A stretch of 24,678 nucleotides of DNA from DTU089 sp002440045. GTDB taxonomy: Bacteria; Bacillota; Clostridia; Oscillospirales; Acutalibacteraceae. Numbering within the stretch: position 1 is the first letter of the stretch; each line of letters begins with the position of its first letter. Positions 5,568 through 15,938 of the stretch are shown here, one piece after another. Under the pieces are notes generated by a model that was not told the DNA's origin, ran no database searches, and worked only from the letters and a program-made list of their open reading frames with translations. The translations under genes and the position numbers were made by a program. The stretch spans positions 1-24,678 of the forward strand of contig CALABP010000040.1 of assembly GCA_937885695.1 (NCBI GenBank). Reading direction: 5' to 3'.

Positions 5568-8500
5568 TTATTTTGCCGTTATTTCAACTTTTTGTGCGTT
5601 TATCATTTTTTCAAGAAGCGCGCAGTCGAGAACATCAACAACGCCGTCGCAGTTTATATCGCTGCTCCAATTGTCATAAAGCGGTTCGCCCCTATTTGAA
5701 AGAAGCTCTGAAAATCTTACAACCTCGCGCTCTGTTAAAACCGCCGTTTTGCTTAATGCTTTAAGGTCGTTTTCGTTGACCTTGCCGTCGCGGTTGACGT
5801 CGTATTTTGCATATTCGTCGGTATTGTTTTTTGAAAGCGCCGTGTTCACAGCAAGCTGATAGTCGTTTATATCGACGGTTTCGTCGCCGTTGACGTTGCC
5901 CTTTTGAGCCACCGTGTAACCTGCGCCGTCAATCTTTTTTGCGCGGTAATGGTCGTTATCGGTAATTATCGGATAAGAGCCCTCTGTGTTTGAAAGCTGA
6001 CCGAACGCGGGAAGAAGCGAGGCTACTTCGCCGGAGCGGAAGCTTTCTTCGCTTTTTTCTTCAACATCAGAAGCGTTTATTCCGACTTCGGATTTGCCGT
6101 AAAACGCTATGCCGTCCTTTTCTTTATAATATATGTTCGTATAATACGACGCGCCCATCATTCTGTCACTGCCGACTATTGCGCCGCAGTAGCTTTTTAA
6201 AAACGGATACGGGGAGTTTACTTTTGTAACATCGCCTTTATAAACGCAGTCCGAAAGAGTACAGTTGCCGCTGCCCCTTGCTTCGCCGATTATTCCGCCC
6301 GCAACAACGCCCTTAATGTCGGCATAAACGGCGCAGTTTTCAATTTTTGCGTTTGAATTCGGATTTGTTGCGTAATACCCGACTATTCCGCCCGAAGCCA
6401 CGCTGCCGCTGCTGTATCTGTTTTCTATATTCATAAACGACATAACGCGTTCAACCGTGGTGTCGCTGAGAGTACCGCCGACTGCGCCGAAGTTGCCCGA
6501 AACGGAGGCTGAAATTTCGCCCTTTAAGACAAGATTTCTTACGGTACTTTTTGTAAGCATTTTAAACAAGCCGTAGTCGCCCGAAATTCCGCCTTTAGCA
6601 TAAAGCGTAACGGTGTGACCGTTTCCGTCGAAAACTATGTTTTCTGCTTCGGGGGCTGCCCACCCATATTCGGCTTTAATTAGAATATCACCCAAAAGCA
6701 CGCAGGAGCCGTCAATATTTTTCGACCACGAAAGCAAATCGCCGTAATTTTTAACGGCATAAAAGCCCGCGTATTCACTGCTAAGCCCGTAATTTGCCGC
6801 CGTTTCTGCGGTAAGTTTTTCGGGCTTTTCGGCTTCGCCGCACAAAACGCAAACGCCGTCGTAATAATAATGGTCTTTAATTGCGACAAGATATGAATTT
6901 TCACCGCCGTCAAACTTATACACGCCGTTTTCAAGAGTAAATGCGTCTGCGGCTTCTTTAACGCCGTCTGCCGTTACAAGTCTGAATTCGTAACCGTCAA
7001 GAAGATACTGCTCAGGGTTTTCGGTCGAAGTGATTTTATAAAATTCACCGCCGCCGATTTCAGCCTTGCCGCCTTCAATTGAAATTTCGCCCTTGAAGGT
7101 GCCGCCCTCAAAACGCGCCGTGCCGTTTACAATAAGCCTGCAATAAAGCGTGCCTTCGCCCGCGGGAACGGTAAGCGAGATGTTTCTTCCGACGCGAATG
7201 TTGCCGCCCGAAAGGGAGTTACCCGAAAGCGCCAATGTAACGCTGTTTCTTGCAATTGTTATTTCGTTTTCGCCGCGTTCAAGGCTTCTGAAAAACTCGT
7301 ATGTGCCCGCTCCGAAATATTCCGAAGTGCTTACGGCGTCGTCAAAATCTTCGGCGAAAAACTGCATATCGTCTCTTATTTTTACGTTAATCGGCCGCGA
7401 ATAGCCGCAGGAAATGCAAACATTGTCTTTATAGCGGTGCCCGTCTACCAAAAGATATTTACTGCTGTTGCCGATAAAGGTATATCTTATTCCGTCTTTT
7501 GTGAAGTCGCCCTCTTCTGCGACCGTACCTTTTGACGGTATATAATAATTTTTGCCCTCGGCTAATAAATCTTCGGGGTTTTGGGGCGTGCTTAAATTAT
7601 AATAATTGCCGCCGTAGAGCTTTACATCGGCGCTTTTGCTCAAATGCTTAAGGGATTTTATCTCGCCCTTATATATATTGAGCCTGCCGCTGTTCGTCGC
7701 TTTTAACACCGTGAAAACGCCGCCGTTTACATTAAGCGACGCGCCCCTGTTCATAACAGTCGCCGAAGAGAAATTGCCCGAATTTACGGTGACGGTGCCG
7801 CCCGTAACATAAAGCGGACACGAGACAACGCCGAAGCCCGAAGCATCAAATGTGACGTCGCCCGACTTTACGGTCAGCTTTTGCCCCGAAAGCTCGCTTT
7901 TTGTTAAAACGAATTTAATGTTTGAAGAAACGGTAATATTCTTTTTGTCGGCAGTGACGTTTGACCTTATTTCAAGCCTGCCGCCGCCCTCATTATTGAG
8001 CTTTTCGACAGCCTCTGAAAGCTTTTCAAAATATTCGGTATTTTCGCCGTATGTAATTTTAACGGGAAGAAGCGCCCCGCAGTCAATACATTTGCCGTCT
8101 TTATAGCAGTGCTCTGCAACAAAAACGCGCTTGTTTTCCGAATCTGCCGAAAATTCATATGAGCCGTCAGGATTTGTAAAGCCGCCGCAAAGAGAGAACG
8201 TACCGTCGGTTTTTTCCAAAAAGAATTTTTTGCCGCTCTCAAGAAAGCTTTCGGGATTTTTGGCGCTTAAAATATTTTCAAAGCTGCCGCCGCAAAGACT
8301 TACGGAATTTTTGCCGTTTTCGACGGTGATTTTACCGTATCTGCCCGAAAGCACAGTAAGACTGCCGTTCTTTACGTGAACGCTTTTTATACTGCCTAAC
8401 CCATCGCCTAAAGTTAATGCGGCGTTTTCAGAGTCAAGCATAATATCTGCGCTGAGCGTTCCCTCGCCGTTTGAAGAAATAAACGTAACGACAGACTGTG

Positions 8501-11075
8501 TATTGATGTAAACATCGCCGCAGTTAAGACTTTTGCCGTTCAAATCAAACGTAAGCCCTTCACCGCTTATATAAAGCGCGCCGTCAAGCGTAATGTCTTT
8601 AAGAAGAAGGAGCATAGCGTTATTATACGTGGCAGCGCTCATAGCCTTGCGCATTTCTTCAGCCGAAGCAAAACGCTCGGCAGGAGCAGTCGGGTAAAGT
8701 ATTTTTGCCACTGCGGGGTTTTTGCACCTTGTGCAGACGTCGGTTTTTTCGTCAAAGCTGTGCGAAGCGTAAACGGTAACATAAACCGTAGATTTATTTC
8801 CCGCACTGTCGGTTACGGTAATTGTGTGTTCACGCGAATCGCCCGAAACGGTAACACCGTTGTTTTCATCGGCTGTTACCGCTTTGCCGTCAAGCGTTAT
8901 TTCGGCAATATTCTTTTCAACAACGGTAACGGTTTTTTCAAAGCAGAACGCATAATGTCCGCCGTTTTCCATACCGTAAAACGCGGGCGCGGTTTTATCT
9001 ATTTCAAAGCCGTTTGACGAGATGTATGAAACATTGCCCGCAAAGTCGGTTATACGAGCATATACAACATATTTGCCCTCTTTTAATATGCTTACGGGAC
9101 CTGTGTATTCTGTAAAATCGGCTGTTTTTAAAGCTTCTTCGCTTATAACATCATCGCTTATAAAATACTCAAGCTTTACTTCGTGTTTTGATTTATCAAA
9201 GCCTTCGTGGGTGTAGCTGTCGTCTTTGCCCGTAATTTCGGCAGTGACGTCGTTTTTAAAGAACAATCCGAAAGATACGGCGTTTAAAAGCAACTTTAAC
9301 CCCGAGCGCTCTTTTATTGTAACTTCGCCCGTCGGCGCTGTCGTATCCTTTAAGCATTCGCCGTATTCCGCATGGCAAAGAGAGCAAACCGCCCTTTCAA
9401 AATAGCTTGCATTTCTTTCGGGAGTGCCGTTATGATAGCAAAGAAGTCCGCATTCGCAAGCGCCGTTTATGCCGTTTGTGTTGTGCGCCGTGTGGGGAAC
9501 AACCGTCACGTTCGATACGCAGGAATATGAATAGCCGTCCTCAATCTTCCCTGTATTTTTATTTGCAAATGCAAAGCCCTCTGCCAGCAGTTCGGCGGGC
9601 TTTCGGTTTACATAGTCATAAACATCGCTGAATGTTCCGCCCGAAATTTCAACCTTAACATCTTTGCCGGCTCTTGAAACCTCATCTGCCGTGCCGCCTT
9701 TTACGATGATTTTGCCGACAGAGGCGGTTGACGAGTTGACTATCTGATGGAAACTGCCGTTTTCAACGGTCATTTCGCCGCTTAAAAGATAAAGATAGCG
9801 AACATAGCCCGTTTTGTTTTCACTGCTGTCTTTTACGGTAAGATATCCGTTTAAAAAATTATTGTTTTCATCCACATCGCCGACAAGAAGATTCTCCGAA
9901 GTATCTATTTTATGCCCGTTGAGGTCAAGCGTGTAAGGCCCGCCCGAAACATATATTGTTCTGCTGTTTTCGGTAATATCTGTAAAAAGCGTAACGGTAT
10001 CATCTGCGTCGGCAGCCGTAAAAGCCTCATTTATAGTGGCATAATAGCCCCTGAAAGTACCGTTTGAATCAGTCACGCCAAAGGCGAATATTTCGCCGCA
10101 CTCGCTGCAGATACCGTTTTCGATTTTATGAGCGTGCGCCAAAACCGCAACGTCCGAAAGCGCTGCAGCCGCAGGGGACTGATATTCGTTATATCCGCCG
10201 TTTTCGCCGTAATAGAACGAATAGCCTTTTTTAAGAAGATAGCGAAGCTGTGCGGGACTGCCGCTTGCATCATTAAGAGTAGATATTTTTTCAAACGTGC
10301 CGCCGCTTATAAACACGTTTTGCGGATTGGTTAAGGGGTTGGAAAACGCAATCTCCCCGAAAGTGCCGCCCGAAATATTCCATATGCCGCTTGCCGCCCA
10401 TTTGCCGCTGTGTAAGCCGCCGGTGACATTAAATATGTATTCTCCCTCCGCGCCCGTTTCGCTGTCATAATACGGGTTTACAGACGACACGCACTTAACA
10501 CTGCCGCCCGCGATATTAAAAGTGCCGCTTCCGCCCTCACAGGCGATATTCCACACTGTGCCGCCGTTTAAAGTAACGGTGCCGTTTATAAGCTGAACAC
10601 CTGCCATTGTGTCGCTGTTGTCTTCTGTGCCGATTGTTCCGCTTTCGACAGTCAGTGTGCCCGATATAACGTCAACTTCGCCCGTAATACCTCCGCCGCC
10701 GACGCTGTCTTTAACGGTCATATTACCCTCATAGGTCGCGGTAATTTCATATGTTTCTTCGTCATAATCCTCCCAGCCGACGAAAACACACGGAATTGTG
10801 TATCCGTTAAGCTCCAAAGTGATGCTCTTGTTTTTTACAATAACATTGTCACTGTCGCTTAACTCTGCATTTTTCATAAGCTTTACGGTGTCGCCGTCTT
10901 TAGCCTCGGAAAAAGCCGCAATAACATCCGAATATTGCGTTGTTGTGCCGCCCGATTTAACCTCTGCCGCAATTTCGCCTGCGGCAAAAACAGACGCAGG
11001 TACTAATGAAAGCACCATAATAACCGCAAGAAGCGCTGAGAGAAATTTCTTTTTTATTGTTGCGTTTTTGTTCAT
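5568..11075 (-). CDS. Giant exported beta-helix/GLUG protein with dockerin-like C-terminus (1835 aa)
   Basis: The start is the ATG at 11075 after AGGGAG. A signal peptide (MNKNATIKKK, then a hydrophobic core ending ASVFA|AG) exports it. The body is many short Gly/Asn/Thr-rich strands of the type LTVESGT, VTLNGGT, NISGGTF, typical of right-handed beta-helix adhesins. Five or six knuckles of the form H.(Y/F)..G.C..CG punctuate it; the first CxxC is at 323-326, later ones include KDGKCIDCG, KDNVCISCG and YDGVCVLCG. GLUG-like repeats (SGGIVGYYA, AGGIIGEA) follow at about 1480-1640. Residues 1725-1835 hold three EF-hand-like loops (VNGDETVDINDY, DVNRDGKVNENDL, DINCDGVVDVLDC), as in type I dockerins, which bind cohesins. 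No catalytic motif is seen. It is the last gene of a likely operon with a related 1575-aa protein and a LuxR-type regulator. The surface location is well supported; the binding target is unknown. Confidence 0.88.
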   Translation of the reverse strand: MNKNATIKKKFLSALLAVIMVLSLVPASVFAAGEIAAEVKSGGTTTQYSDVIAAFSEAKDGDTVKLMKNAELSDSDNVIVKNKSITLELNGYTIPCVFVGWEDYDEETYEITATYEGNMTVKDSVGGGGITGEVDVISGTLTVESGTIGTEDNSDTMAGVQLINGTVTLNGGTVWNIACEGGSGTFNIAGGSVKCVSSVNPYYDSETGAEGEYIFNVTGGLHSGKWAASGIWNISGGTFGEIAFSNPLTNPQNVFISGGTFEKISTLNDASGSPAQLRYLLKKGYSFYYGENGGYNEYQSPAAAALSDVAVLAHAHKIENGICSECGEIFAFGVTDSNGTFRGYYATINEAFTAADADDTVTLFTDITENSRTIYVSGGPYTLDLNGHKIDTSENLLVGDVDENNNFLNGYLTVKDSSENKTGYVRYLYLLSGEMTVENGSFHQIVNSSTASVGKIIVKGGTADEVSRAGKDVKVEISGGTFSDVYDYVNRKPAELLAEGFAFANKNTGKIEDGYSYSCVSNVTVVPHTAHNTNGINGACECGLLCYHNGTPERNASYFERAVCSLCHAEYGECLKDTTAPTGEVTIKERSGLKLLLNAVSFGLFFKNDVTAEITGKDDSYTHEGFDKSKHEVKLEYFISDDVISEEALKTADFTEYTGPVSILKEGKYVVYARITDFAGNVSYISSNGFEIDKTAPAFYGMENGGHYAFCFEKTVTVVEKNIAEITLDGKAVTADENNGVTVSGDSREHTITVTDSAGNKSTVYVTVYASHSFDEKTDVCTRCKNPAVAKILYPTAPAERFASAEEMRKAMSAATYNNAMLLLLKDITLDGALYISGEGLTFDLNGKSLNCGDVYINTQSVVTFISSNGEGTLSADIMLDSENAALTLGDGLGSIKSVHVKNGSLTVLSGRYGKITVENGKNSVSLCGGSFENILSAKNPESFLESGKKFFLEKTDGTFSLCGGFTNPDGSYEFSADSENKRVFVAEHCYKDGKCIDCGALLPVKITYGENTEYFEKLSEAVEKLNNEGGGRLEIRSNVTADKKNITVSSNIKFVLTKSELSGQKLTVKSGDVTFDASGFGVVSCPLYVTGGTVTVNSGNFSSATVMNRGASLNVNGGVFTVLKATNSGRLNIYKGEIKSLKHLSKSADVKLYGGNYYNLSTPQNPEDLLAEGKNYYIPSKGTVAEEGDFTKDGIRYTFIGNSSKYLLVDGHRYKDNVCISCGYSRPINVKIRDDMQFFAEDFDDAVSTSEYFGAGTYEFFRSLERGENEITIARNSVTLALSGNSLSGGNIRVGRNISLTVPAGEGTLYCRLIVNGTARFEGGTFKGEISIEGGKAEIGGGEFYKITSTENPEQYLLDGYEFRLVTADGVKEAADAFTLENGVYKFDGGENSYLVAIKDHYYYDGVCVLCGEAEKPEKLTAETAANYGLSSEYAGFYAVKNYGDLLSWSKNIDGSCVLLGDILIKAEYGWAAPEAENIVFDGNGHTVTLYAKGGISGDYGLFKMLTKSTVRNLVLKGEISASVSGNFGAVGGTLSDTTVERVMSFMNIENRYSSGSVASGGIVGYYATNPNSNAKIENCAVYADIKGVVAGGIIGEARGSGNCTLSDCVYKGDVTKVNSPYPFLKSYCGAIVGSDRMMGASYYTNIYYKEKDGIAFYGKSEVGINASDVEEKSEESFRSGEVASLLPAFGQLSNTEGSYPIITDNDHYRAKKIDGAGYTVAQKGNVNGDETVDINDYQLAVNTALSKNNTDEYAKYDVNRDGKVNENDLKALSKTAVLTEREVVRFSELLSNRGEPLYDNWSSDINCDGVVDVLDCALLEKMINAQKVEITAK

Positions 11076-11096
11076 TTCGTTACTCCCTTATGCGGT

Positions 11097-11124
11097 TTTT
11101 GCATCGGCAAACGCCGATGCAAAA
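11097..11124 (-). other. Perfect hairpin between the two giant genes
   Basis: TTTTGCATCGGC and GCCGATGCAAAA form a 12-bp perfect stem with a 4-base loop in the 70-bp gap. No T tract follows on either strand, so it looks more like an RNA stability or processing element, or a leaky attenuator, than a full terminator. Confidence 0.6.
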
Positions 11125-11145
11125 GCCGTGAGCATAATAACATTT

Positions 11146-14100
11146 TTAAATACTGATTATTACCTTATGACCGCCAAGCATCTTTTCAAGAAGCATGCAG
11201 TCAAGCACGTCTACAGCCCCGTCGTCGTTTATATCGGCTCTTAAGGTGTAGCCGCCCTTTGTAAGGGTTGAAGCAAGCGATACGATTTTTGAATAGTGCT
11301 CGTCGCTGACGCCGTTCGCCTTTGCCGCAATGCAGTCAAGAACGTCAACAACGCCGTCGCCGTTTATGTCGTATTGAGAAAACTCTGCGGTATTATTCTC
11401 CGAAAGCGCCGCGTTTACCAAATTCTGATAATCGTTCACATCAACAACGCCGTCGCCGTTCGTCTCGCCCTTTTTAAGAATAGAATATCCGCCGCCTGTT
11501 ACGCTTAATACGCGGTAATCTTCATTGTCTGTAAGTATAGGAAGCGCGCCGCTTGCGTTAGACGTCTGACCCCAAACCTTGCCGCCGTTGATTTCTGCAA
11601 GTAAATAAGCCACTCTGCCCGAATAGAAAGAATCCTCCGCTACCTTCACCACATCGGACAAAAGGCGTTCCTCTTCGCCGTCACCGACAGTTTCCCATCT
11701 GCTCAGCGTATAAAAATACGAGCTTTCTATTGTAAGCATATCTTTTTCACAGGCGTTATTGCCGACAAAAGCACCCCAAACAGCCGCAGTTGCATTTTTG
11801 CTGAAAAACGCACAGCTCTTAATACTCACACTGCTGTTCGCTTTTCCTACAAATCCGCCTGCGTTATCTGCATCTAAAGCGGCATAAACGGCGCTATTTT
11901 CAACAGAACCGCCGAATTCGCCCGCAAGCCCGCCGACAAAGTTATTTGCGCCGCCGTCAACGAAAACTGTAACGGTAGACATAACCTTTTCAACCTTGAC
12001 GTTGCTTCCGACGCCCATAAGAGCGCCGACAGAGCCTGTAAACACACCCTCGATTCTTCCTTTAAGCGTAAGATTTTTAATCTCGCCGCCTGTTTTTTCG
12101 CGGAACATGCCGAAATTAATGTTGCTTATCTCGTCGGTTTCTTTCACAGAAGTGAAAAGAAGCGTTATTGTGTGGCCGTTACCGTCAAAGATTTTATCGT
12201 TCGGGAGTATGCCCGTAAAGCCCGAGTATTTATCAACCTCAATATCACCGATAAGCACTGCGTCGCGCGCGGGATTTTTTGAGTAGCTTATAAGGTGGTC
12301 GAGCGTTCTTATGGCGCTGAAGCCGATGTAATCTTTCGTAAGACCCAATTCTTTATAATTGTCTTTTGTAACGGTCGTTGGGTTTGTGTCATAGCCGCAG
12401 CGCGTGCATATGCCGCTTTCATTAAATCTGTGCTTTTTGCAGATAAATCCGCACGAGGTGCAAACACTGTCATTACCGAAGCTGTGGTCGTGCGCTACAA
12501 CCTTAACTCTTTTCAGACTTGAAACATCATAATTTGTTATAAACGCTTTGTCATAATCCGTATAGGTATAGCCGTCGCACAAAACATCTTCAAGAGTGCC
12601 GCTTGCAACGGCAATTTCGGCGAATTGACCGCCTCTGAGTAACAGCTTTCCGCTCTTGAGTGAGAACAGACCGCTTTCAAGATACATATTTCCCGTCACA
12701 AGCGTTGTTCCGCCGTTAAGAGTAACGCTTGCCGCATATTGTTTTACCGGGCCGAATTTAGGGTGGTCAAGCACGACTTCGGCGTTGCCTTCAACAAGAA
12801 GCGACGGTCTGCCGCGGTAATTGCCGCTTGTGAGAGTAAGCTGTCCGCCGTTTATATATATCAGGCGCTGTGCGGTTGACGACCTGAGTGTGCCGCCGAC
12901 ATTTTTAGAATCCGTAACGGTAACTTTGCCGCCCGTAATATACAAAAAGTCTTTTGTAGAGTTCAGTGTATAGCCGTTCAAATCTATTGCGAGCTTTCCG
13001 GACATTACTTTAAATAACCTTTCGTCTGTTATGTCAAAACTGCTGTTAAGTGTGAGTAAGCACACTTCGTCGCCCGCATTTTTTGCCGCCGCAACAGCTT
13101 CTTTAACCGTGGCGTAATAAGGCTCGCCGTCGCCGATTTTTACAATAAACGGTGCGGCTGTTTTACAGATTGTGCACTTGCCGTCGCTGTCATATATGTG
13201 ATTTTCGCACACCTTGTCGCAGTTAAGGCAGTTGGTTCCGCCGTCGAAACTGTGTCTGTGATAAACAACCGAAACGTTTTCAATCGTTTTAAGACCGTTT
13301 GCAACGGTGAGTTCGCCCGCCGAGGTTTTATAAACGCTGTTTGCTCCGAGAAGGCTTTCAAGCGTTTGGGAGTCTGACTTTTCGACGGTGAGCTTTTTGT
13401 ATGAGCCGGAGGTAATCTCGGCGCTGCCTTTTCCTTCTATTGAAACTGTGTTAAATGAGCCGCTTTTTCCGACGAATATTCCGTCTTTGACGGTTAATGT
13501 GTTATTAAACGTACTGCTGCTCGCCGTCAGTGTGCCGCCGTTTACCGTTAAAGAATTGAATATGCCGCCAATCGCCGCTACCGTGCTGTCGGTTGTATTC
13601 ACAAAATTGAACGTGCCGCCGTTCAGCGTCAGTGTGCCGTTTTTTGCCGTCACAGAATTGAGTGTGCCGCCGCTCGTTTTGAGCGTGCCGCCGTCAACCG
13701 TGACACCGGAGTATGTTCCGTCGTTTATTGTAAGTCCGCCCAAAACGTTTATTTTTGCAAACACATTGCCGTTTCCCTTAATTGTTGCGGACGCATTTTT
13801 GCCGATTGTAAGAGTATCTGCGGTGTCGGCTGTCAGATTTTTCCCCGAAAGATAAAGCGTAACATTTTTGTTGACCGTGTTGTCCTCGTTAGTTTTGCTC
13901 AATGCATAATCGGCTAAAAAGAGTATGGTATGGCCGTCGCCGGTAATTTTTAAAGCCTCGTCAAGCGTTTTGTATCTTACAATACCGCCGCCTTTTTCAT
14001 TCACATCCATTACATAGTAAACCTGCATTTTACAGGTATTGCATATACCGGTTGAGCCGTCGTATTTTTCGTGAGGGCAAACCGCGCCGCATTCGCATTT

Positions 14101-15873
14101 GCCGTCAACACTGCTGTAGGAATGAGTGTGGCGTATTATTTTTAATTCCTCAGTACTCTCTGTAATTGAGCTTGCATCCACGCGCTTGCCCGAAGCGTCT
14201 GTAAACTCTTTGTTCTTTTCAAGAAGCTTATCGAGCGTTCTGCCGTCGGTGCAGGTTATTTTGCCGAATCTGCCGCCTCCGAACTGAACGTTTGAGCCGT
14301 AACCGTCGATAATAACAGAGCCGGGGGCGTTAACCGTAATTTCACCTATATACGGAGAGCCGTATGAAGCTTCTTCGCTGTAAAAAAGAAGCTCTGTTGT
14401 CGTTCCCGTTACGGAAATTTTATTTACAGTACCTGTGCCCGACAGCCTTAACCCTCTGCCTTCACCAGCCTTAACGCGAAGCTCGTTAATTGTTTTACCG
14501 TTAAGATTAATTGCTATTGACGTTTCAATGTCGTAATAAGACGGCATTGAAACAAGGTCTTTAAGAAGCTTGGTGCTTGCCGATTTTCCCTCGCCTTTTA
14601 AGCATTCTTCAAACGTTCTGTAGTAATTGTACTTGCCCGCATAATTTGTATAAGCCATTATCGCCGCAGAGCACTCGCAGTTTGCGTCTTTGCATGTGCC
14701 GTCGGTGTTATAGTCACAGGTGTGCTTGACAACCGAAACCGTTCCGTCGCTTTTGGTTATATCGGAAGCGTCGATATATTTTCCCGTGCTTTCTGATTTA
14801 AGAACATAGCCCACGGGCAAAAGGTATATGAGCGCGCCGCCCGTTCTGTCCTCAAAATAGTCAAACATACCGCCCTTAACAGTAAGCGTTGAGTTTTTCT
14901 GTTTCCAAAGAGTCCACATTTTAGAGCCTTCGACGGTTACCTTTGAAGAGCCGCGCGTATAAACCTCGTTTATATTCCTTTTTGTGCCGACAGTGCCTTT
15001 TATTACAAGCTGCGCCGTGCCGTATGTCCTTACACAGCGAGTATAAAAGCCGTTTGTGTCAAAAATGAAGTTGCCGTAATTTACGTCGCTGTAACACTCG
15101 TCGTTATCTCTTATAAGCGTTACGGTACAGCCGTCGTTTTCGCTTTTGCCCGCGCTTTCAAACGCACGGCTGAGCACGGTGAAATAGCTTGTGGTATCGC
15201 CGTTTTTAAGCGTTGCAACAAGCTTTTTTCCACACCAATAGCACCAGTTGTTAAGCCCCAGCGTATGCTCTTTGTGCTCTACAACGGTAACGCCCTTTGC
15301 GCTGTAAACGCCGCTTGTTCTTTCGGCGTCGATAATTGAGCCGTTCATGCTGAAGGCATAGTCCGTCGGAAGCATTTCGCCTGCCATGCCCTGTTTGCTT
15401 TCAATCTGAATATATTTTCCGCCTGTTAAAGTGACCGTTCCGCCGTCGTTTTCAAGGTAGTCATAAGTGCCCTGATCAATTGAAACCGTCGCGCCGCTTT
15501 TAACATAAAGCTTGCCTATGTAGTTGTGATTACTGCCGCCGGCGCCGTCGCCCGTTACTGTAACAGTGCCGCTTTCAACAGTAAGATTGTTAAGAGAAAA
15601 GCCGTTTAAATTTAAAGTAAACGTGCCGCCCTTAACATACAGCGCCGTTGTGTCGGTATTCTTATATGCATGAATTTTAACCGTGCAGTCTTTATAATCG
15701 CTGTTGTCTTTTAAAGCGTTTGCACAGTCGTTGAAGCTTGTGAAATAAACCGTCGGCGAGCTCGCTCCCGAAGGCGTTATGCTTGCAACGTTGTCTGCCG
15801 CAAACGCATACGTCGGGCAGAGCGCGAGCAATAACACAAAGCTCAGTAAAAAACATAATATCCGTTTTTTCAT
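11146..15873 (-). CDS. Giant exported beta-helix protein with dockerin-like C-terminus (1575 aa)
   Basis: ATG at 15873 after AAGGTGG. The signal peptide is MKKRILCFLLSFVLLLALCP with a cut site after YAFA. The protein is a paralogue in design of the 1835-aa protein downstream: long runs of short beta-helix rungs (LTLNGGTF, LTVNGGTL, TVDGGTL) in blocks separated by Cys/His knuckles such as HDHSFGNDSVCTSCG, ESGICTRCG and DGKCTICK, each followed by a new block opening with V.K.GD..YY or similar. GLUG-like repeats (VGGLAGEFGG, AGGFVGKA) precede the C-terminus. From about residue 1468 there are three calcium-loop repeats (TNGDGVVDVNDY, DINGDGVVDVLDC, DINDDGAVDVLDC), dockerin-like. No enzyme signature is visible, so an adhesive or structural surface role is inferred. 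It lies 65 bases downstream of the regulator gene. Confidence 0.88.
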   Translation of the reverse strand: MKKRILCFLLSFVLLLALCPTYAFAADNVASITPSGASSPTVYFTSFNDCANALKDNSDYKDCTVKIHAYKNTDTTALYVKGGTFTLNLNGFSLNNLTVESGTVTVTGDGAGGSNHNYIGKLYVKSGATVSIDQGTYDYLENDGGTVTLTGGKYIQIESKQGMAGEMLPTDYAFSMNGSIIDAERTSGVYSAKGVTVVEHKEHTLGLNNWCYWCGKKLVATLKNGDTTSYFTVLSRAFESAGKSENDGCTVTLIRDNDECYSDVNYGNFIFDTNGFYTRCVRTYGTAQLVIKGTVGTKRNINEVYTRGSSKVTVEGSKMWTLWKQKNSTLTVKGGMFDYFEDRTGGALIYLLPVGYVLKSESTGKYIDASDITKSDGTVSVVKHTCDYNTDGTCKDANCECSAAIMAYTNYAGKYNYYRTFEECLKGEGKSASTKLLKDLVSMPSYYDIETSIAINLNGKTINELRVKAGEGRGLRLSGTGTVNKISVTGTTTELLFYSEEASYGSPYIGEITVNAPGSVIIDGYGSNVQFGGGRFGKITCTDGRTLDKLLEKNKEFTDASGKRVDASSITESTEELKIIRHTHSYSSVDGKCECGAVCPHEKYDGSTGICNTCKMQVYYVMDVNEKGGGIVRYKTLDEALKITGDGHTILFLADYALSKTNEDNTVNKNVTLYLSGKNLTADTADTLTIGKNASATIKGNGNVFAKINVLGGLTINDGTYSGVTVDGGTLKTSGGTLNSVTAKNGTLTLNGGTFNFVNTTDSTVAAIGGIFNSLTVNGGTLTASSSTFNNTLTVKDGIFVGKSGSFNTVSIEGKGSAEITSGSYKKLTVEKSDSQTLESLLGANSVYKTSAGELTVANGLKTIENVSVVYHRHSFDGGTNCLNCDKVCENHIYDSDGKCTICKTAAPFIVKIGDGEPYYATVKEAVAAAKNAGDEVCLLTLNSSFDITDERLFKVMSGKLAIDLNGYTLNSTKDFLYITGGKVTVTDSKNVGGTLRSSTAQRLIYINGGQLTLTSGNYRGRPSLLVEGNAEVVLDHPKFGPVKQYAASVTLNGGTTLVTGNMYLESGLFSLKSGKLLLRGGQFAEIAVASGTLEDVLCDGYTYTDYDKAFITNYDVSSLKRVKVVAHDHSFGNDSVCTSCGFICKKHRFNESGICTRCGYDTNPTTVTKDNYKELGLTKDYIGFSAIRTLDHLISYSKNPARDAVLIGDIEVDKYSGFTGILPNDKIFDGNGHTITLLFTSVKETDEISNINFGMFREKTGGEIKNLTLKGRIEGVFTGSVGALMGVGSNVKVEKVMSTVTVFVDGGANNFVGGLAGEFGGSVENSAVYAALDADNAGGFVGKANSSVSIKSCAFFSKNATAAVWGAFVGNNACEKDMLTIESSYFYTLSRWETVGDGEEERLLSDVVKVAEDSFYSGRVAYLLAEINGGKVWGQTSNASGALPILTDNEDYRVLSVTGGGYSILKKGETNGDGVVDVNDYQNLVNAALSENNTAEFSQYDINGDGVVDVLDCIAAKANGVSDEHYSKIVSLASTLTKGGYTLRADINDDGAVDVLDCMLLEKMLGGHKVIISI

Positions 15874-15938
15874 AAAATAACGCCACCTTTTATTTTATAG
15901 ATTTTTGATTATTTATTGATTTTTACAGTACCGTGCCG

